From the NCBI GenBank assembly GCA_004151065.3, contig NWUY0300066880.1, forward strand, positions 973 through 21,656: a DNA stretch of 20,684 bases. The letters are read 5' to 3'. The notes beneath the pieces are model-generated. The model worked only from the letters and a program-made list of their open reading frames with translations, did no database searches and was not told the DNA's origin. Below, piece after piece: positions 1 through 8,442 of the stretch. The position numbers and the translations under genes were made by a program. Positions within the stretch are counted from its first letter, which is position 1, and each line of letters begins with the position of its first letter. This DNA comes from Larix sibirica (Eukaryota; Streptophyta; Pinopsida; Pinales; Pinaceae).

Positions 1-757
1 GGAGTATGAATTTCAATGGTGGATGAGGTTGAGCAGGGAGACTCTCATGGGGGAATGCAAACAATTGGAAAATTGGATTATGGACCCTGGTAACACTGTT
101 GGTCAGCTTAGCTTATATGAATGAACGGTTTCCCTCTATTGGATGATGAAAAACCTTGTGGGTTTTTCCATTCATGATCGTCAAGCTCTTAGATATGACT
201 CGGTCTTGCATCTTCTGACGCAGCGGCTTCAGGAGGAATCCCGCACGATGAATTGGGAGATGGAATTTCTTCAGCATGCTATGGAGCTTCGGCCTCCCCC
301 GTGTCCTCCATCGTCTTCAGGCTCTGGCCATCCAGGGAATTCTCCTGAGGCTCCTTTCATCATCCACTGATGCTTTGTCTGGTGTCTGCTCTTTATTTAT
401 TTTTTGATAGGTTGGGTCGGGTGTCTAGATGGTTTTTGGTTATCTCATGTTTTGGTAATTCTCAGCGTTTTTCGTGTTTGGGCCTGCGCGCCTATGTAAG
501 GAATTTTCTTGGATTAAATGTCTCTTGGGTTAGTAGTGGGTCTGTTGTCACTAAGATTCTAAGGAGAAGGCTGTTCAGGGGTAAAGAAGATTCTCACGAG
601 ACCTGGGTGTGTTTGACATAGCTTTTTTGTGTTTGGGTATGTAAGTATGGTTCTCAGTGGAGGGTTTTGATGTACAAGCCTGTGTTATGGGTAGCTTGTC
701 CCTGTTGTAATATCTCTTTGATATAATATAAAAATTCTTGCTTACAAAAAATAAAAA
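1..757 (+). mobile_element. Probable LINE-like retroposon, 3' end only
   Basis: The window opens inside an interrupted reading frame (2-370) followed by about 380 bases of T/G-rich sequence. That sequence ends in TTGTAATATCTCTTTGATATA, then AAAATTCTTGCTTAC and an A-rich tail (745-757). A G/T-rich 3' UTR ending in a short TA-rich motif and an A tract is what plant L1-type LINE 3' ends commonly look like. No reverse transcriptase is visible because the 5' part lies outside the window, so the target-site duplication cannot be tested. Alternatively it is a processed retrocopy of a host transcript. The class is inferred from the tail architecture only. Confidence 0.42.
2..370 (+). pseudogene. Interrupted C-terminal reading frame, unrecognised
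   Basis: Frame 2 is open from the window edge except for one TGA at 122-124, and it stops at 368-370. The part after the TGA starts at MMKNLVGF and ends in a Pro/Ser/Gly-rich tail with the run RPPPCPP. I do not recognise the family. The start lies outside the window and the internal stop suggests decay. It precedes the A-rich tail at 745-757, so it may be the last coding part of the retroposed unit. Confidence 0.3.
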
Positions 758-996
758 ACACAAATATAGTTTAAGGAAAAACAATGAGCTACCCATTCCA
801 CAAGAATCCCAAAGATTTATAGGTTCCACACAGTAAGATTATATATTTATTTACACATGCTCCAGTTATCATATTAGCTATAACTATAGTAATAATTATC
901 ATTACTTCAATAGACATTTCGGCTTATTAATCAAGTAGATAAAACCCAATTGTGATAGAAAAAATAAAATTGCACAAGAAGTAATTAGAACCTTGG
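758..996. other. AT-rich spacer, nothing recognised
   Basis: This is low-complexity AT-rich sequence between the A-rich tail and the minisatellite array. No open frame of note, RNA gene or repeat was seen on either strand. Confidence 0.5.
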
Positions 997-1445
997 ATGA
1001 AAATGCACGCAACCAGTCACCAAAATACCTGTAGCCTGCTCGCTAGACTAGTGAAAAGCACTGCCAAAATGCTTGCAGGTCATTTGAAAAATTCCTGCAA
1101 TAGGATTTGAAAATTCCTATAGGACTTTGAAGATGCCCATAGGCCTTAAAAATATTCTCGCGGGCCTTAAGGAATGCCTATAGGGCTTGTGAAAAATTCG
1201 AAAGGCATTAAAAAATGTCCGTGCTGGCATAAAATGCTCGCACTAAATGCTCACATTATCAAATAAAATGATTGCAAGACATGTAGAGATGAAAATCAAG
1301 TCACCCAAATGTCTTCCAACCATCATAAAATTCCCGCCAGTCAAATGAAATTCCCACAGGTTTATTGAAAATTCCCGCTGGCTCACTAAAAATTCCTGTA
1401 GACCATAGAATTATGCCCTCAGCACCCATGGAAATGCTCATAACT
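997..1445. repeat. Degenerate ~20-bp minisatellite, array 1
   Basis: A loose unit of about 19-23 bp recurs with approximate consensus AAAATKCCYGYAGGNCTTR. Examples are AAAATGCTTGCAGGTCATTTG near 1067, AAAATTCCTATAGGACTTTG near 1109 and AGATGCCCATAGGCCTTA near 1131. It continues less regularly to about 1445. The segment 1231-1440 recurs near 3598-3808 at roughly 85-90% identity by eye. Units vary in length and sequence, so this is an old array. No coding potential is apparent. Confidence 0.72.
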
Positions 1446-2212
1446 AGATAAACAATATGATTTTTAAATTCCCAAAATGCTCAAATTCTGTTATTGCCTC
1501 CTTTCGTGGATTATGGATATTAAATATTAAACTATTTTATTTACATATATATGATTGAACCAATTTTTATTAATAAATAATATATATTTAAGGATTAATA
1601 TCACCATATTTTACATATTTCTTTTCATGTCACTTGAATGCTTATGCAAAGTTACAAAGTATGAAAATTAATAACCATTTTAATTGATCTGTAATTTCCA
1701 AGTTGCATTGTGACCAAACAAGGTCTAGTAGCTTTTTCAATACAAGGTTTTTCCCTTACATATATCTAAATTTCATTCAAATTCATCCATATTTGGTCCC
1801 TTATTAAGAATGTAGCTTCATTGATTTCCACATCACACAATTTTGTAATAGAGTTGAGCGTTATTCATGTTATGTTAATGTTGGATATTCGCTACTTTAT
1901 TTTATTATGACACATTTATGTTAATGTATTCTATGAAAATGAATCTTCAGAAAATTGAATAAATTTGATGTTGGAAAGTGTTGTTGCAGCCATGCCTTGA
2001 ATGCATTGTTGCAGACATGATAAAACTGTGTTGTTCAAAATTCATGAATAAATTTGATGAAAGTGTCATTCAAAATATTATCATGTCTTTTAGCTTAAAA
2101 CTGGAATTGAACCATTCATGTATTTTCTTGTGGTTGTTACTATGTGCTCACTCCTGCTTCCCTTTTGGTGGGATTCATTAGAGTGATTGAGGATTTTTTA
2201 CTATTACTGTAG
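1446..2212. other. AT-rich intergenic sequence
   Basis: This region is very AT-rich, particularly 1500-1620. A weak internal similarity exists between about 1962 and 2047, where AATAAATTTGATG occurs twice. Short open frames are present but have no recognisable domain. No RNA gene or mobile-element end was seen. Confidence 0.45.
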
Positions 2213-2368
2213 GCATTTGGAAAGCAATCAAATATTTTTTCCGATGTGGATACCCAATTCGATGAGACCCCATTAACATTCATGAACTTGAATTTATGCA
2301 TCAGATATGACAGAGGCGGTTGCATAGATTCCAAGACCAAGTTACAGTGCCAATACTTCAATTGTTAA
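2213..2368 (+). other. Exon-like open stretch, unrecognised
   Basis: A plausible splice acceptor (TTACTATTACTGTAG, ending at 2212) is followed by 51 open codons and a TAA at 2366-2368. The peptide starts AFGKQSNIFSDVDTQFDE and has fairly balanced composition, unlike most translations of this AT-rich area. It could be a relic terminal exon. No family was recognised and chance remains possible. Confidence 0.2.
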
Positions 2369-3398
2369 CCACTATTTTTCTATAGAGTAAAAAGCCATAA
2401 AATGCACAAATTAATTTTCATTGCACATCAATCTTCTTAATTCAAAAGTTAAACTTATTATGAAAGGCACAAACTAATGCTAATTTAAACAATTAAATAA
2501 ATTACCTTGAATGATAATTCGAACAACCATTCATTGCCATTTTATTGGTTGCCAGTTATGTATTAAAACATATTTGACTGTAAATAAATAACGTCACCCT
2601 AAATAAATTTAGAGGAAGTAGCGAGAGTGAAAATGTTATTAGTGTGTGTTGAAATTTCAAAATATTTCTTATGAAAGCAGTGTTTCATGTAGTTGAGGAC
2701 AATACGAAAATTCTGGAAGATGGACATATGAAGCAATACTTGAACATATAAACTAGTTGTGTTTCAGAGAGTTAGCGTTTACAATACTAGGTGTACTTGT
2801 GGAATAAAATCAATCTAATGGGATAGTATTGTTAGTATCATGAAGAGAACATAAAAACATTCAGAAGTTTAAATGGTTTCAGATATTTACTCAATCTCAT
2901 TCTTCAAACTCAGTCACTTCTTGAGCCAGTGGAAAATTCTTTTATTTTTTAGGAGATTAATCAATAGTATTGATTATCAAAACGGTCTTAACATGTCTAT
3001 GCTACCAAGATTGGTGAAAATTTCTTTCAGGGCTTGTGCAGGAGTGACTCGAATGTCCAAAGCTGAATTTCCAAAGAAAGGTATTCTTGTTTTCATTTTA
3101 TCATGCTAGGAGATCTACATTAATATTTTTATCAGGATAAGATATTAATCGATATGAGTACTAACCTACAATAATCATAATCAGAAACTGTTAAAAAAGG
3201 GGAATCTATTATGTAAAATTCAAAATACTATTGGGTAAAACAATATTTGCAAAGCAAACATCAATTTCAAGCTATGGTGTTAGGATGATTCTTCATATTC
3301 ATCATCATCATCCTCATCTTCATGTGCATGAAGCTGAAGTTTAGAGATTGTATAGCCAAAACCCTTTTGCCTTGTTTATTATGCCCGGCAATAACATG
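2369..3398. other. AT-rich intergenic sequence with weak exon-like bits
   Basis: No gene was identified. Two small patches stand out. One is at 3031-3081 (plus), framed by TTTCTTTCAG before it and AAAGGTATTC after it, reading ACAGVTRMSKAEFPKKG. The other is at about 3283-3357 (minus), reading into an acidic tail with HEDEDDDDEYEESS before a stop, caused by an ATC-rich run at 3300-3316. Both are too short to name. Confidence 0.3.
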
Positions 3399-3434
3399 TC
3401 TCCTGTAATTGTTGGCATCTCCTGTAATTGTTGG
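3399..3434. repeat. Short tandem duplication, 19-bp period
   Basis: TCTCCTGTAATTGTTGG occurs at 3399-3415 and again at 3418-3434, separated by two bases. The two 17-bp copies are identical, so the duplication is recent or conserved by chance. Confidence 0.85.
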
Positions 3435-3524
3435 TTTTTGAATTTGCAGATCCCATTAACATCCATTAATACCTCTTTCACAAGGAGATTGGATTAGTCG
3501 GTTGATTGGATTAATGATTGAAAC

Positions 3525-3602
3525 GATTCAATGAATAACCATTGAATAATGATTCAATTAAATAACCATTGAAATGGTTGAATTAAATAACGATTATAAA
3601 AC
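3525..3602. repeat. Three tandem copies of a 26-bp unit
   Basis: Units begin at 3525, 3551 and 3577. The shared core is GATTCAATxAATAACCATTGA in the first two, and a more diverged third copy begins GTTGAATTAAATAACGATT. The array abuts the left edge of the second minisatellite array, so it may mark the junction where that array was inserted or duplicated. Confidence 0.75.
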
Positions 3603-3925
3603 GCTCACACTAAATGCCCACATTATCAAATAAAATGATCGCAAGACATGTAGAGATGAAAATCAAGTCACCCAAATACCTTCCAACCATCATTAAAATG
3701 CCTGCTAGTCAAATGAAATGCCCACAAGATAATTTAAAATTTTCGCTGGCTCACTCAAAATTCCTATAAGCCATAGAATTATGCCTACAGCACCCATGGA
3801 AATGCTCACAAAAAAAATAAAAAAGCATGCAGTCTATGAAATTATGCCCGCCAAACTAAAATAATTCCCACCAAGGAAAAGAAATGCCCATCGAGGTAAT
3901 CTAAAATGCACGCAACCATGGTTAA
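3598..3925. repeat. Degenerate ~20-bp minisatellite, array 2
   Basis: This is a second array of the same family as 997-1445. The first ~210 bases (3598-3808) align collinearly with 1231-1440, including the non-repetitive stretch GACATGTAGAGATGAAAATC. Further units follow to about 3925, for example AAATTATGCCCGCC and AAATGCCCATCGAGG. The motif AAAATGCACGCAACC, present near 1000 in array 1, appears here near 3904. The copy is the same orientation as array 1. Confidence 0.72.
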
Positions 3926-4194
3926 TCAAGCAAAACATTCAGACTAAGTGTAAAAATTTCTAAGGAATAAGTCTGGGTGCATGATCCAGGACATTTTAGC
4001 ATGATATCAACCCTTCATACATTGAAAGAAATCTGTGTTGTGCAGTGCATCCCACCATGATTGTTTCTCGAATAACTTTAAAACAGATGGAAAAAAGAGT
4101 TTGAAGGAAACATGAAAGGCAAAGAACAAAAAAACAACGAATAATTGTAGTACTTACGGGGACTCAAGGCCTATTACGATATAACCTTGTGCAT
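3926..4194. other. Spacer before the P450 fragment
   Basis: This is AT-rich sequence with no convincing gene. Read on the minus strand it lies just downstream of the broken P450 haem region. P450 similarity stops at about 4195, and I see no C-terminal P450 sequence here. Confidence 0.4.
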
Positions 4195-5142
4195 TTCGAT
4201 AAGCTGAATGCAATTGGTGGAATAAACACAAATCAACTTGTTCCGAATGGAATCCACCCAAAGTTTTCACACGTTTTGTGGGTTAAACTAGCTTCCACTT
4301 CATTGAGGAATCTCTCGGGCTTGAAACTTTCAGCATCCTTCCCCCATACCTTGGGGTTCCTTCCAATCGCCCAGATATTAATCAGAACGTGAGTGTTTCT
4401 GGGGATTTCGTAGCCCAAAACGGTGCAATCCTCCACAGACATGTGAATCGCTAAAGGCCCAGGTGGGTGGAGTCTCAACGTTTCTTTCGCCACAGCTTGC
4501 AAATGAACAGGATGAGGAAGATCAAACTCGCATACCATACTCCCCATTCCAACTACACGTTCCAGCTCTTCCTGAAGCTTCTGCAACACAAGAGGGTTTC
4601 TCAGCACTTCTGACATTGCCCATTCGATGGTTGTAGAGGATGTGTCTGTTCCTGCCACCAACATATCCTTCCAAGATCAATACATATCATATATAAATTA
4701 ATCATCATCATCATATATATATATTAAACCCACAAAAATCTAATCCATTTTAACATACAAAGAGAACAACTTTTATATTATCTCGTGTAATTCGGAACTC
4801 CATATCTTTGTCTGTAGAGACTGCAAGTAGAACATCCACAAGATATCGCGGGACATTGGGGTCATCCTGCACATTAACCTCGTCTTCTGCTATTAATTTA
4901 TCTAAGAATTGGTCTTGTGTGTTATGCACGTTCTTCAAGCAATGGTTGAAACCGCGCAGCTGATCCATCCAGGCCAAATATGATATGTAATCCCTGATGT
5001 AAAAAGTACCAACTAACGACATAATTTCTTTGGCCAATGAATCGAATCCAGTGTTTCCAATTACATCTTCATCTGAATATTTCCTACCAAAGGTCGTTGT
5101 GCAGATTATAGCATTTGTCGGAGCTGAGAGCTTCAAGTCCCT
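4195..5142 (-). pseudogene. Cytochrome P450 (A-type, plant), truncated and broken
   Basis: P450s are haem-thiolate monooxygenases of the ER membrane that use NADPH-P450 reductase. Two exons are visible. The first (about 4759-5142) contains FGRKYSDED and ends NIKVVLF at a GT donor (4758-4757). An 89-base intron with an AG acceptor (4669-4668) follows. The second starts DMLVAGTDTSST (I-helix oxygen-binding motif) and continues with KETLRLHP (K-helix ExxR), IGRNPKVW and PERF. The frame hits TGA at 4233-4235 right after WIPFGTS, where FGxGRRxCxG should be. The TGT for the haem cysteine seems still present but out of frame, so small deletions plus a nonsense change broke the haem loop. The N-terminal ~170 residues and C-terminus are missing. 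Exon 1 starts after an acceptor-like TATATGGCAG, so an upstream exon is lost. The sequence resembles gymnosperm CYP750/CYP736-like enzymes; the subfamily is a guess. Confidence 0.88.
4668..4758 (-). other. P450 intron before the I-helix
   Basis: Read on the minus strand it starts GTATGTTAAA after ...VVLF and ends TTGGAAG before GATATGTTGGTGGC. It splits the frame cleanly between codons (phase 0), just before the oxygen-binding motif, the usual intron site in A-type plant P450 genes. Its retention shows this fragment is a DNA-level copy and not a retrocopy. Confidence 0.8.
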
Positions 5143-6199
5143 GCCATATAAGAGGAAAATTATAAAATTATACTATCATTATAATATTGATGAAATTTTT
5201 AGTCTAAGAAATGAACTATCAACACGCACACTGACAACTTCATAGAAAAATGAAAAGGTCTAACTAAAAATACTAATTAATTTATATGCTTGAAGCTCAA
5301 TTAACTAAAAATATTCTCAACAGCTTCTCTAGAACACTCCTAAATTGCATCTGAGGGGAAAATCGGCTTTGTTGTGTATGCAGTTGAATCATTCTACTGG
5401 AGATATTATCCAGCAAGTAGGGTTGAAAGGTATGATGCTGGATTTATCATCCATAACCAAGACTGAAAGGTATGATGCGTCAGTTCTACTATTCATGCGG
5501 TTGCTTAGCCTTTGTGCCTTAGGTAAGATTCTTGTTCTCAGAATCTGGAAAAGCTTATGTATTAGGTTACTACAAAAGCTACGACTTATGAGTGCATGCA
5601 TAAGGACATTTGGAAAGAACTGCAAAGAAACATGTGTAAATGCTTTGAATAAAGTGATATATGCATGCCTCTAAGAGCATTTGAACTATAATTAAATTGT
5701 GCCTATTATATATTTTGATCTTACCTATTTTATTTGGGTTCAAAAGTTGTTTATGCACTACATAGCCAGATAGTTGTAGAACTCTTGAGATATGTGTTCT
5801 GTTTCCATTTACCATTCCAGATCTAAACGTTGTTATGAGATGGAATCTTGATCTATTTAAACGCTTGAGATTACATTTAATTCATGGTTACAAAGCCTTT
5901 GGATCAATGATGTGTTATTGTTCCATTGTAAAGTGTTGTTTGATTTCCTCTACTAGACATTCTGCCTCTCTCATCCTTCTCATCCATCCATTCTTCTTGA
6001 TCAAAACTATCTTATATCCAAGATGTGTTAAATTTTTCATGCTAAATTGTCCTTTTTGCACTCATTGAACAATATAGTTTCATAATTTTTTATTAGTTGC
6101 AAAAGGCCTTAGTTTTTGTTTTATCCATCTTAATTGCATTTGCACTATGACTGATATTTAATTATAAGTATTTTTGCAGCAATGCTTAGGACTATTAAA
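5143..6199. other. Spacer between P450 and raffinose synthase fragments
   Basis: Open frames on both strands (for example 5345-5674 plus, 5389-5625 minus) show no recognisable domain and I regard them as chance. The only clear structure is TGAAAGGTATGATGC, repeated exactly at 5424-5438 and 5464-5478 (40-base spacing). I searched here for the missing P450 N-terminus (proline-rich hinge, WxxxR) and the missing raffinose synthase C-terminus and saw neither. Confidence 0.4.
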
Positions 6200-6388
6200 T
6201 TAGTTTCTTATAATATATTTTTTTTATTGGACCAAATTAGATTGTACAAATGCAATTTTGTATTACTAGGAAATTAGGTGCAAGAACAATGCTTAAAATT
6301 TAGATAAAAGACATGGATGCCAAAGTATGGATGCCAAGTAACATGTTATTTGGCTACATAATCTCTTTAAGTGAAAGAATAGTGATTC
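6200..6388. repeat. Direct repeat, copy 1
   Basis: It shares a collinear ~175-190-base block with 6479-6651, including AATTAGATTGTACAAATGCA and GACATGGATGCCAAGTAACA. This copy carries an extra internal ~15-base duplication (GGATGCCAAAGTAT then GGATGCCAAGTAAC, about 6313-6340) that copy 2 lacks. It lies where the downstream introns or exons of the raffinose synthase fragment would be expected. Confidence 0.88.
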
Positions 6389-6478
6389 ATGTGCTCCTCT
6401 GTCTTGTAATCAATTACCTACCTAACTTCGAGGATAAATAATGTTAATGAAGAAGAATATTTAGATATTCTAAAAAAA

Positions 6479-6651
6479 TTCGTTTCCTATAATATATATA
6501 TTTTTTGAAACAAATTAGATTGTACAAATGCAATTTTGTATTACTGGGAAATTAGGTGGAAGAACATTATTTAAAATCTAGATAAAAGACATGGATGCCA
6601 AGTAACATGTTATTTAGCTACATAATCTTTTAAGTGCAACAATAGTGATTC
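6479..6651. repeat. Direct repeat, copy 2
   Basis: This is the second copy of the 6200-6388 block, same orientation, about 90 bases after copy 1 ends. Both copies run from a TTCxTATAATATAT start to AATAGTGATTC. It ends just before the last recognised raffinose synthase exon (minus strand, 6668-6732). No terminal inverted repeats were seen, so this looks like a local segmental duplication. Confidence 0.88.
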
Positions 6652-6667
6652 TACGTTGAAGTTTTAC

Positions 6668-7332
6668 CTGACATAAATTGCACAGCCCCAACAGCTCGAG
6701 CAACACCATGGTATTCAGCTGGCGGATGTAAGCTTTGCATCAGTGAATTGTGTATCATCCGACATAAGCGTTTTGTTCAAATTATTTCTAAGGTTCAAAC
6801 ATAACTTTGAACCCTACTTACATGAAACATGACTATTAAAGCCCACTTACATGAAACGTATCTCAATCTGGTTGCATGAACTCTCCCAGAAACAAGGTAT
6901 TGTAAGCAACTGCTGAAATATGAATAGTATGAGATGTTGGATCTTTTGGAAAAAATCATCGGAAGCTCTTATAACTATTGTCTGCTTTGCATTACATGAT
7001 GGTACCAATACAAAGTTGTTTTAAGCCCTTTAAATTTTAAAATTTTAGTGTTGTTTTTATCACCAGATAAGTTAATAATGAGTTTAACAAATTAATATCA
7101 TTACAAACTTGTAAATCCCATCAGTATTGTGGCACATGCAAGTGATACAACAATTATCAGGGAAATTGCGAATAACTGAAGCTTCTAATGCTTGATGATA
7201 TTGCCTTGTAATAGACACACGACCCCCGTGACCATCACCTAAAGTTTCAATGATGTTTTGAACATCAACTTTGACACCATCAACACCAGCCGATGCCAGA
7301 TAGCTGTGTAACTCATTGTAGAAATCACGATG
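6668..7332 (-). pseudogene. Raffinose synthase / alkaline alpha-galactosidase (GH36) fragment
   Basis: This family transfers or hydrolyses alpha-galactosyl groups in raffinose-oligosaccharide metabolism. Three exon pieces of the catalytic core are seen in order on the minus strand. Piece A (about 7109-7332) is fully open: [19 protein letters not shown], the KVD nucleophile motif, [17 protein letters not shown] and CHNTDGIY. Piece B (about 6851-6996) has [12 protein letters not shown] with the family's acid/base aspartate, then [19 protein letters not shown] and MQPD. Piece C (about 6668-6732) has SLHPPAEYHGVARAVG and, in another frame, CAIYV before a GT donor. Breaks are a one-base loss in a T run after RASDD, TGA at 6863-6865 where the family has Trp (MQPDWD), and a one-base loss in a G run in piece C. 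N- and C-terminal parts are absent. The introns remain. Confidence 0.9.
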
Positions 7333-7340
7333 TTAAATGA

Positions 7341-7420
7341 ATGAATCTATGACTCCAAGAAGGAGCCCATCTCTTGGTCATTGAACCTATGACTCCAACA
7401 AGGAGCCCATCTCTTGGTCA
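7341..7420. repeat. Two tandem copies of a 40-bp unit
   Basis: 7341-7380 and 7381-7420 differ at about three positions. The core CAAGGAGCCCATCTCTTGGT is in copy 2; copy 1 has AGAAGG at its start. The repeat begins immediately upstream (minus strand) of raffinose synthase piece A and may mark the fragment boundary. Confidence 0.9.
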
Positions 7421-7558
7421 CTTCACTCATCCTCGGCCGCCAGCTCTAGCAGGCCTTGGCATCCTGCATTCTCTTCTCTGCATGGCACTGAGGACAAACC
7501 ACACACTGGATTGTTGACTACCAGTTACAGGATATGCGCACATTTTGTAAGTAGCAAC
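7421..7558 (-). other. Possible zinc-binding exon remnant, unrecognised
   Basis: After an acceptor-like CAACAATCCAG, a minus-strand reading gives CVVCPQCHAEKRMQDAKAC and then TAG. The Cys/His spacing could be a small zinc-binding unit, but no known finger is matched. It follows the exon-like stretch at 7559-7736 and might belong to the same source gene. Composition here is more GC-rich than the surroundings. Confidence 0.2.
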
Positions 7559-7736
7559 CTTGATAAAAAATTCTTCCCTGCTTGGTCCCAGGTCCAGTTT
7601 TCATGGCTTTACGCCTAACGTGATGGCTATTGCCTGGCTGCATTGTGTGAAGGTCGAGGAAATCCTCTATATTTTCTGGGCATATCAGATTTTGTTTCAG
7701 ATTAAGACTCCTCTCCTTTGATACAAGCTCTGTCGG
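7559..7736 (-). pseudogene. Unrecognised exon with clean splice sites
   Basis: On the minus strand an acceptor-like CACGTGTAG (ending at 7737) precedes 59 open codons plus one base, and AAG|GTTGCT forms a donor-like site at 7558-7557. The peptide includes LICPENIEDFLDLHTMQPG and HHVRRKAMKTGPGTKQGR. Clean boundaries, no stop and coding-like composition argue for a real exon from a captured or decayed gene. I do not recognise the family. It sits between the PHD and raffinose synthase fragments, on the same strand as both. Confidence 0.4.
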
Positions 7737-8137
7737 CTACACGTGAATTGAGTTAGTGAGAATATAATGTAACATGCTAACACTTACTGAGAATTGAGTT
7801 GTAAGAGTTATGAGATTGGCTCAGTATCCGTGATGGCCGTTGAAGGGTCCATGAAATTCGTTCAAGATTAAGTTTACAAAAAGGGGTCGTAATAAATCTA
7901 TTGTTTTTTTTGTGGCAAACCAAATCTTGGCTTGGCGCACTCACTCCATACATCTGCTTATAAACGATGGACATGTATGCCAAATGTTTCTCAGCGTTAT
8001 CTAATTAGGGTAAATAGCCTTCAATTTTCAGATTTTATTTTGAATATGTCTAGTATGAAACCTCTCGAATCCTTGTAGGTGGACTCGAAGTGGTTTAGAA
8101 AAGCACATACTATAGTAGCCATGATGAACCTTCTTGT
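7737..8137. other. Spacer, no gene recognised
   Basis: A 68-codon minus-strand frame (7777-7983) has no recognisable motif and is probably chance. The right end leads into the 73-bp tandem duplication. Nothing else was seen. Confidence 0.35.
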
Positions 8138-8283
8138 ATATCTTCTTTGCACTCCTACATTGTACCTACACTATTTGTATATCTTCTTTGCACTCCTATA
8201 CTGTACCTACATATCTTCTTTGCACTCCTACATTGTACCTACACTATTTGTATATCTTCTTTGCACTCCTATACTGTACCTAC
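8138..8283. repeat. Exact 73-bp tandem duplication with internal subrepeats
   Basis: 8138-8210 and 8211-8283 are identical by direct reading. Each 73-bp unit is a diverged pair: a 41-base and a 32-base half both starting ATATCTTCTTTGCACTCCTA. The half-units therefore start at 8138, 8179, 8211 and 8252. Open frames across it (Tyr/Leu/Phe-rich) are a by-product of the repeat, since 73 is not a multiple of three. The perfect identity implies recent expansion within otherwise old sequence. Confidence 0.95.
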
Positions 8284-8442
8284 ATGTACATTTTAGTCCT
8301 ATTGATCTACTTTTGTGGTTAATTGTTACATTGATAAAATTATCGTATCTTATTTTGTTATCTATGAAATGGGGTCGGTAAAAGAACTGAATTCAAGAGA
8401 ACTGAAAATGACAAGAAAAAAACAATGTCATGTCACATTTAC

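Noticed and set aside
4189-4392. Plus-strand frame over the P450 region
   Set aside because: Antisense to the recognised P450 exon on the minus strand.
5815-6068. 77-codon plus-strand frame with Leu/Ile-rich end
   Set aside because: No motif, biased AT-rich composition and no neighbouring exon signals.
8130-8285. CRISPR-like array
   Set aside because: Repeats are directly adjacent with no unique spacers, and the sequence is eukaryotic.
8079-8381. 100-codon plus-strand frame rich in Leu, Tyr and Phe that looks membrane-like
   Set aside because: It is produced by reading through the 73-bp tandem duplication; other frames of the same repeat are open too. No homology or gene context.
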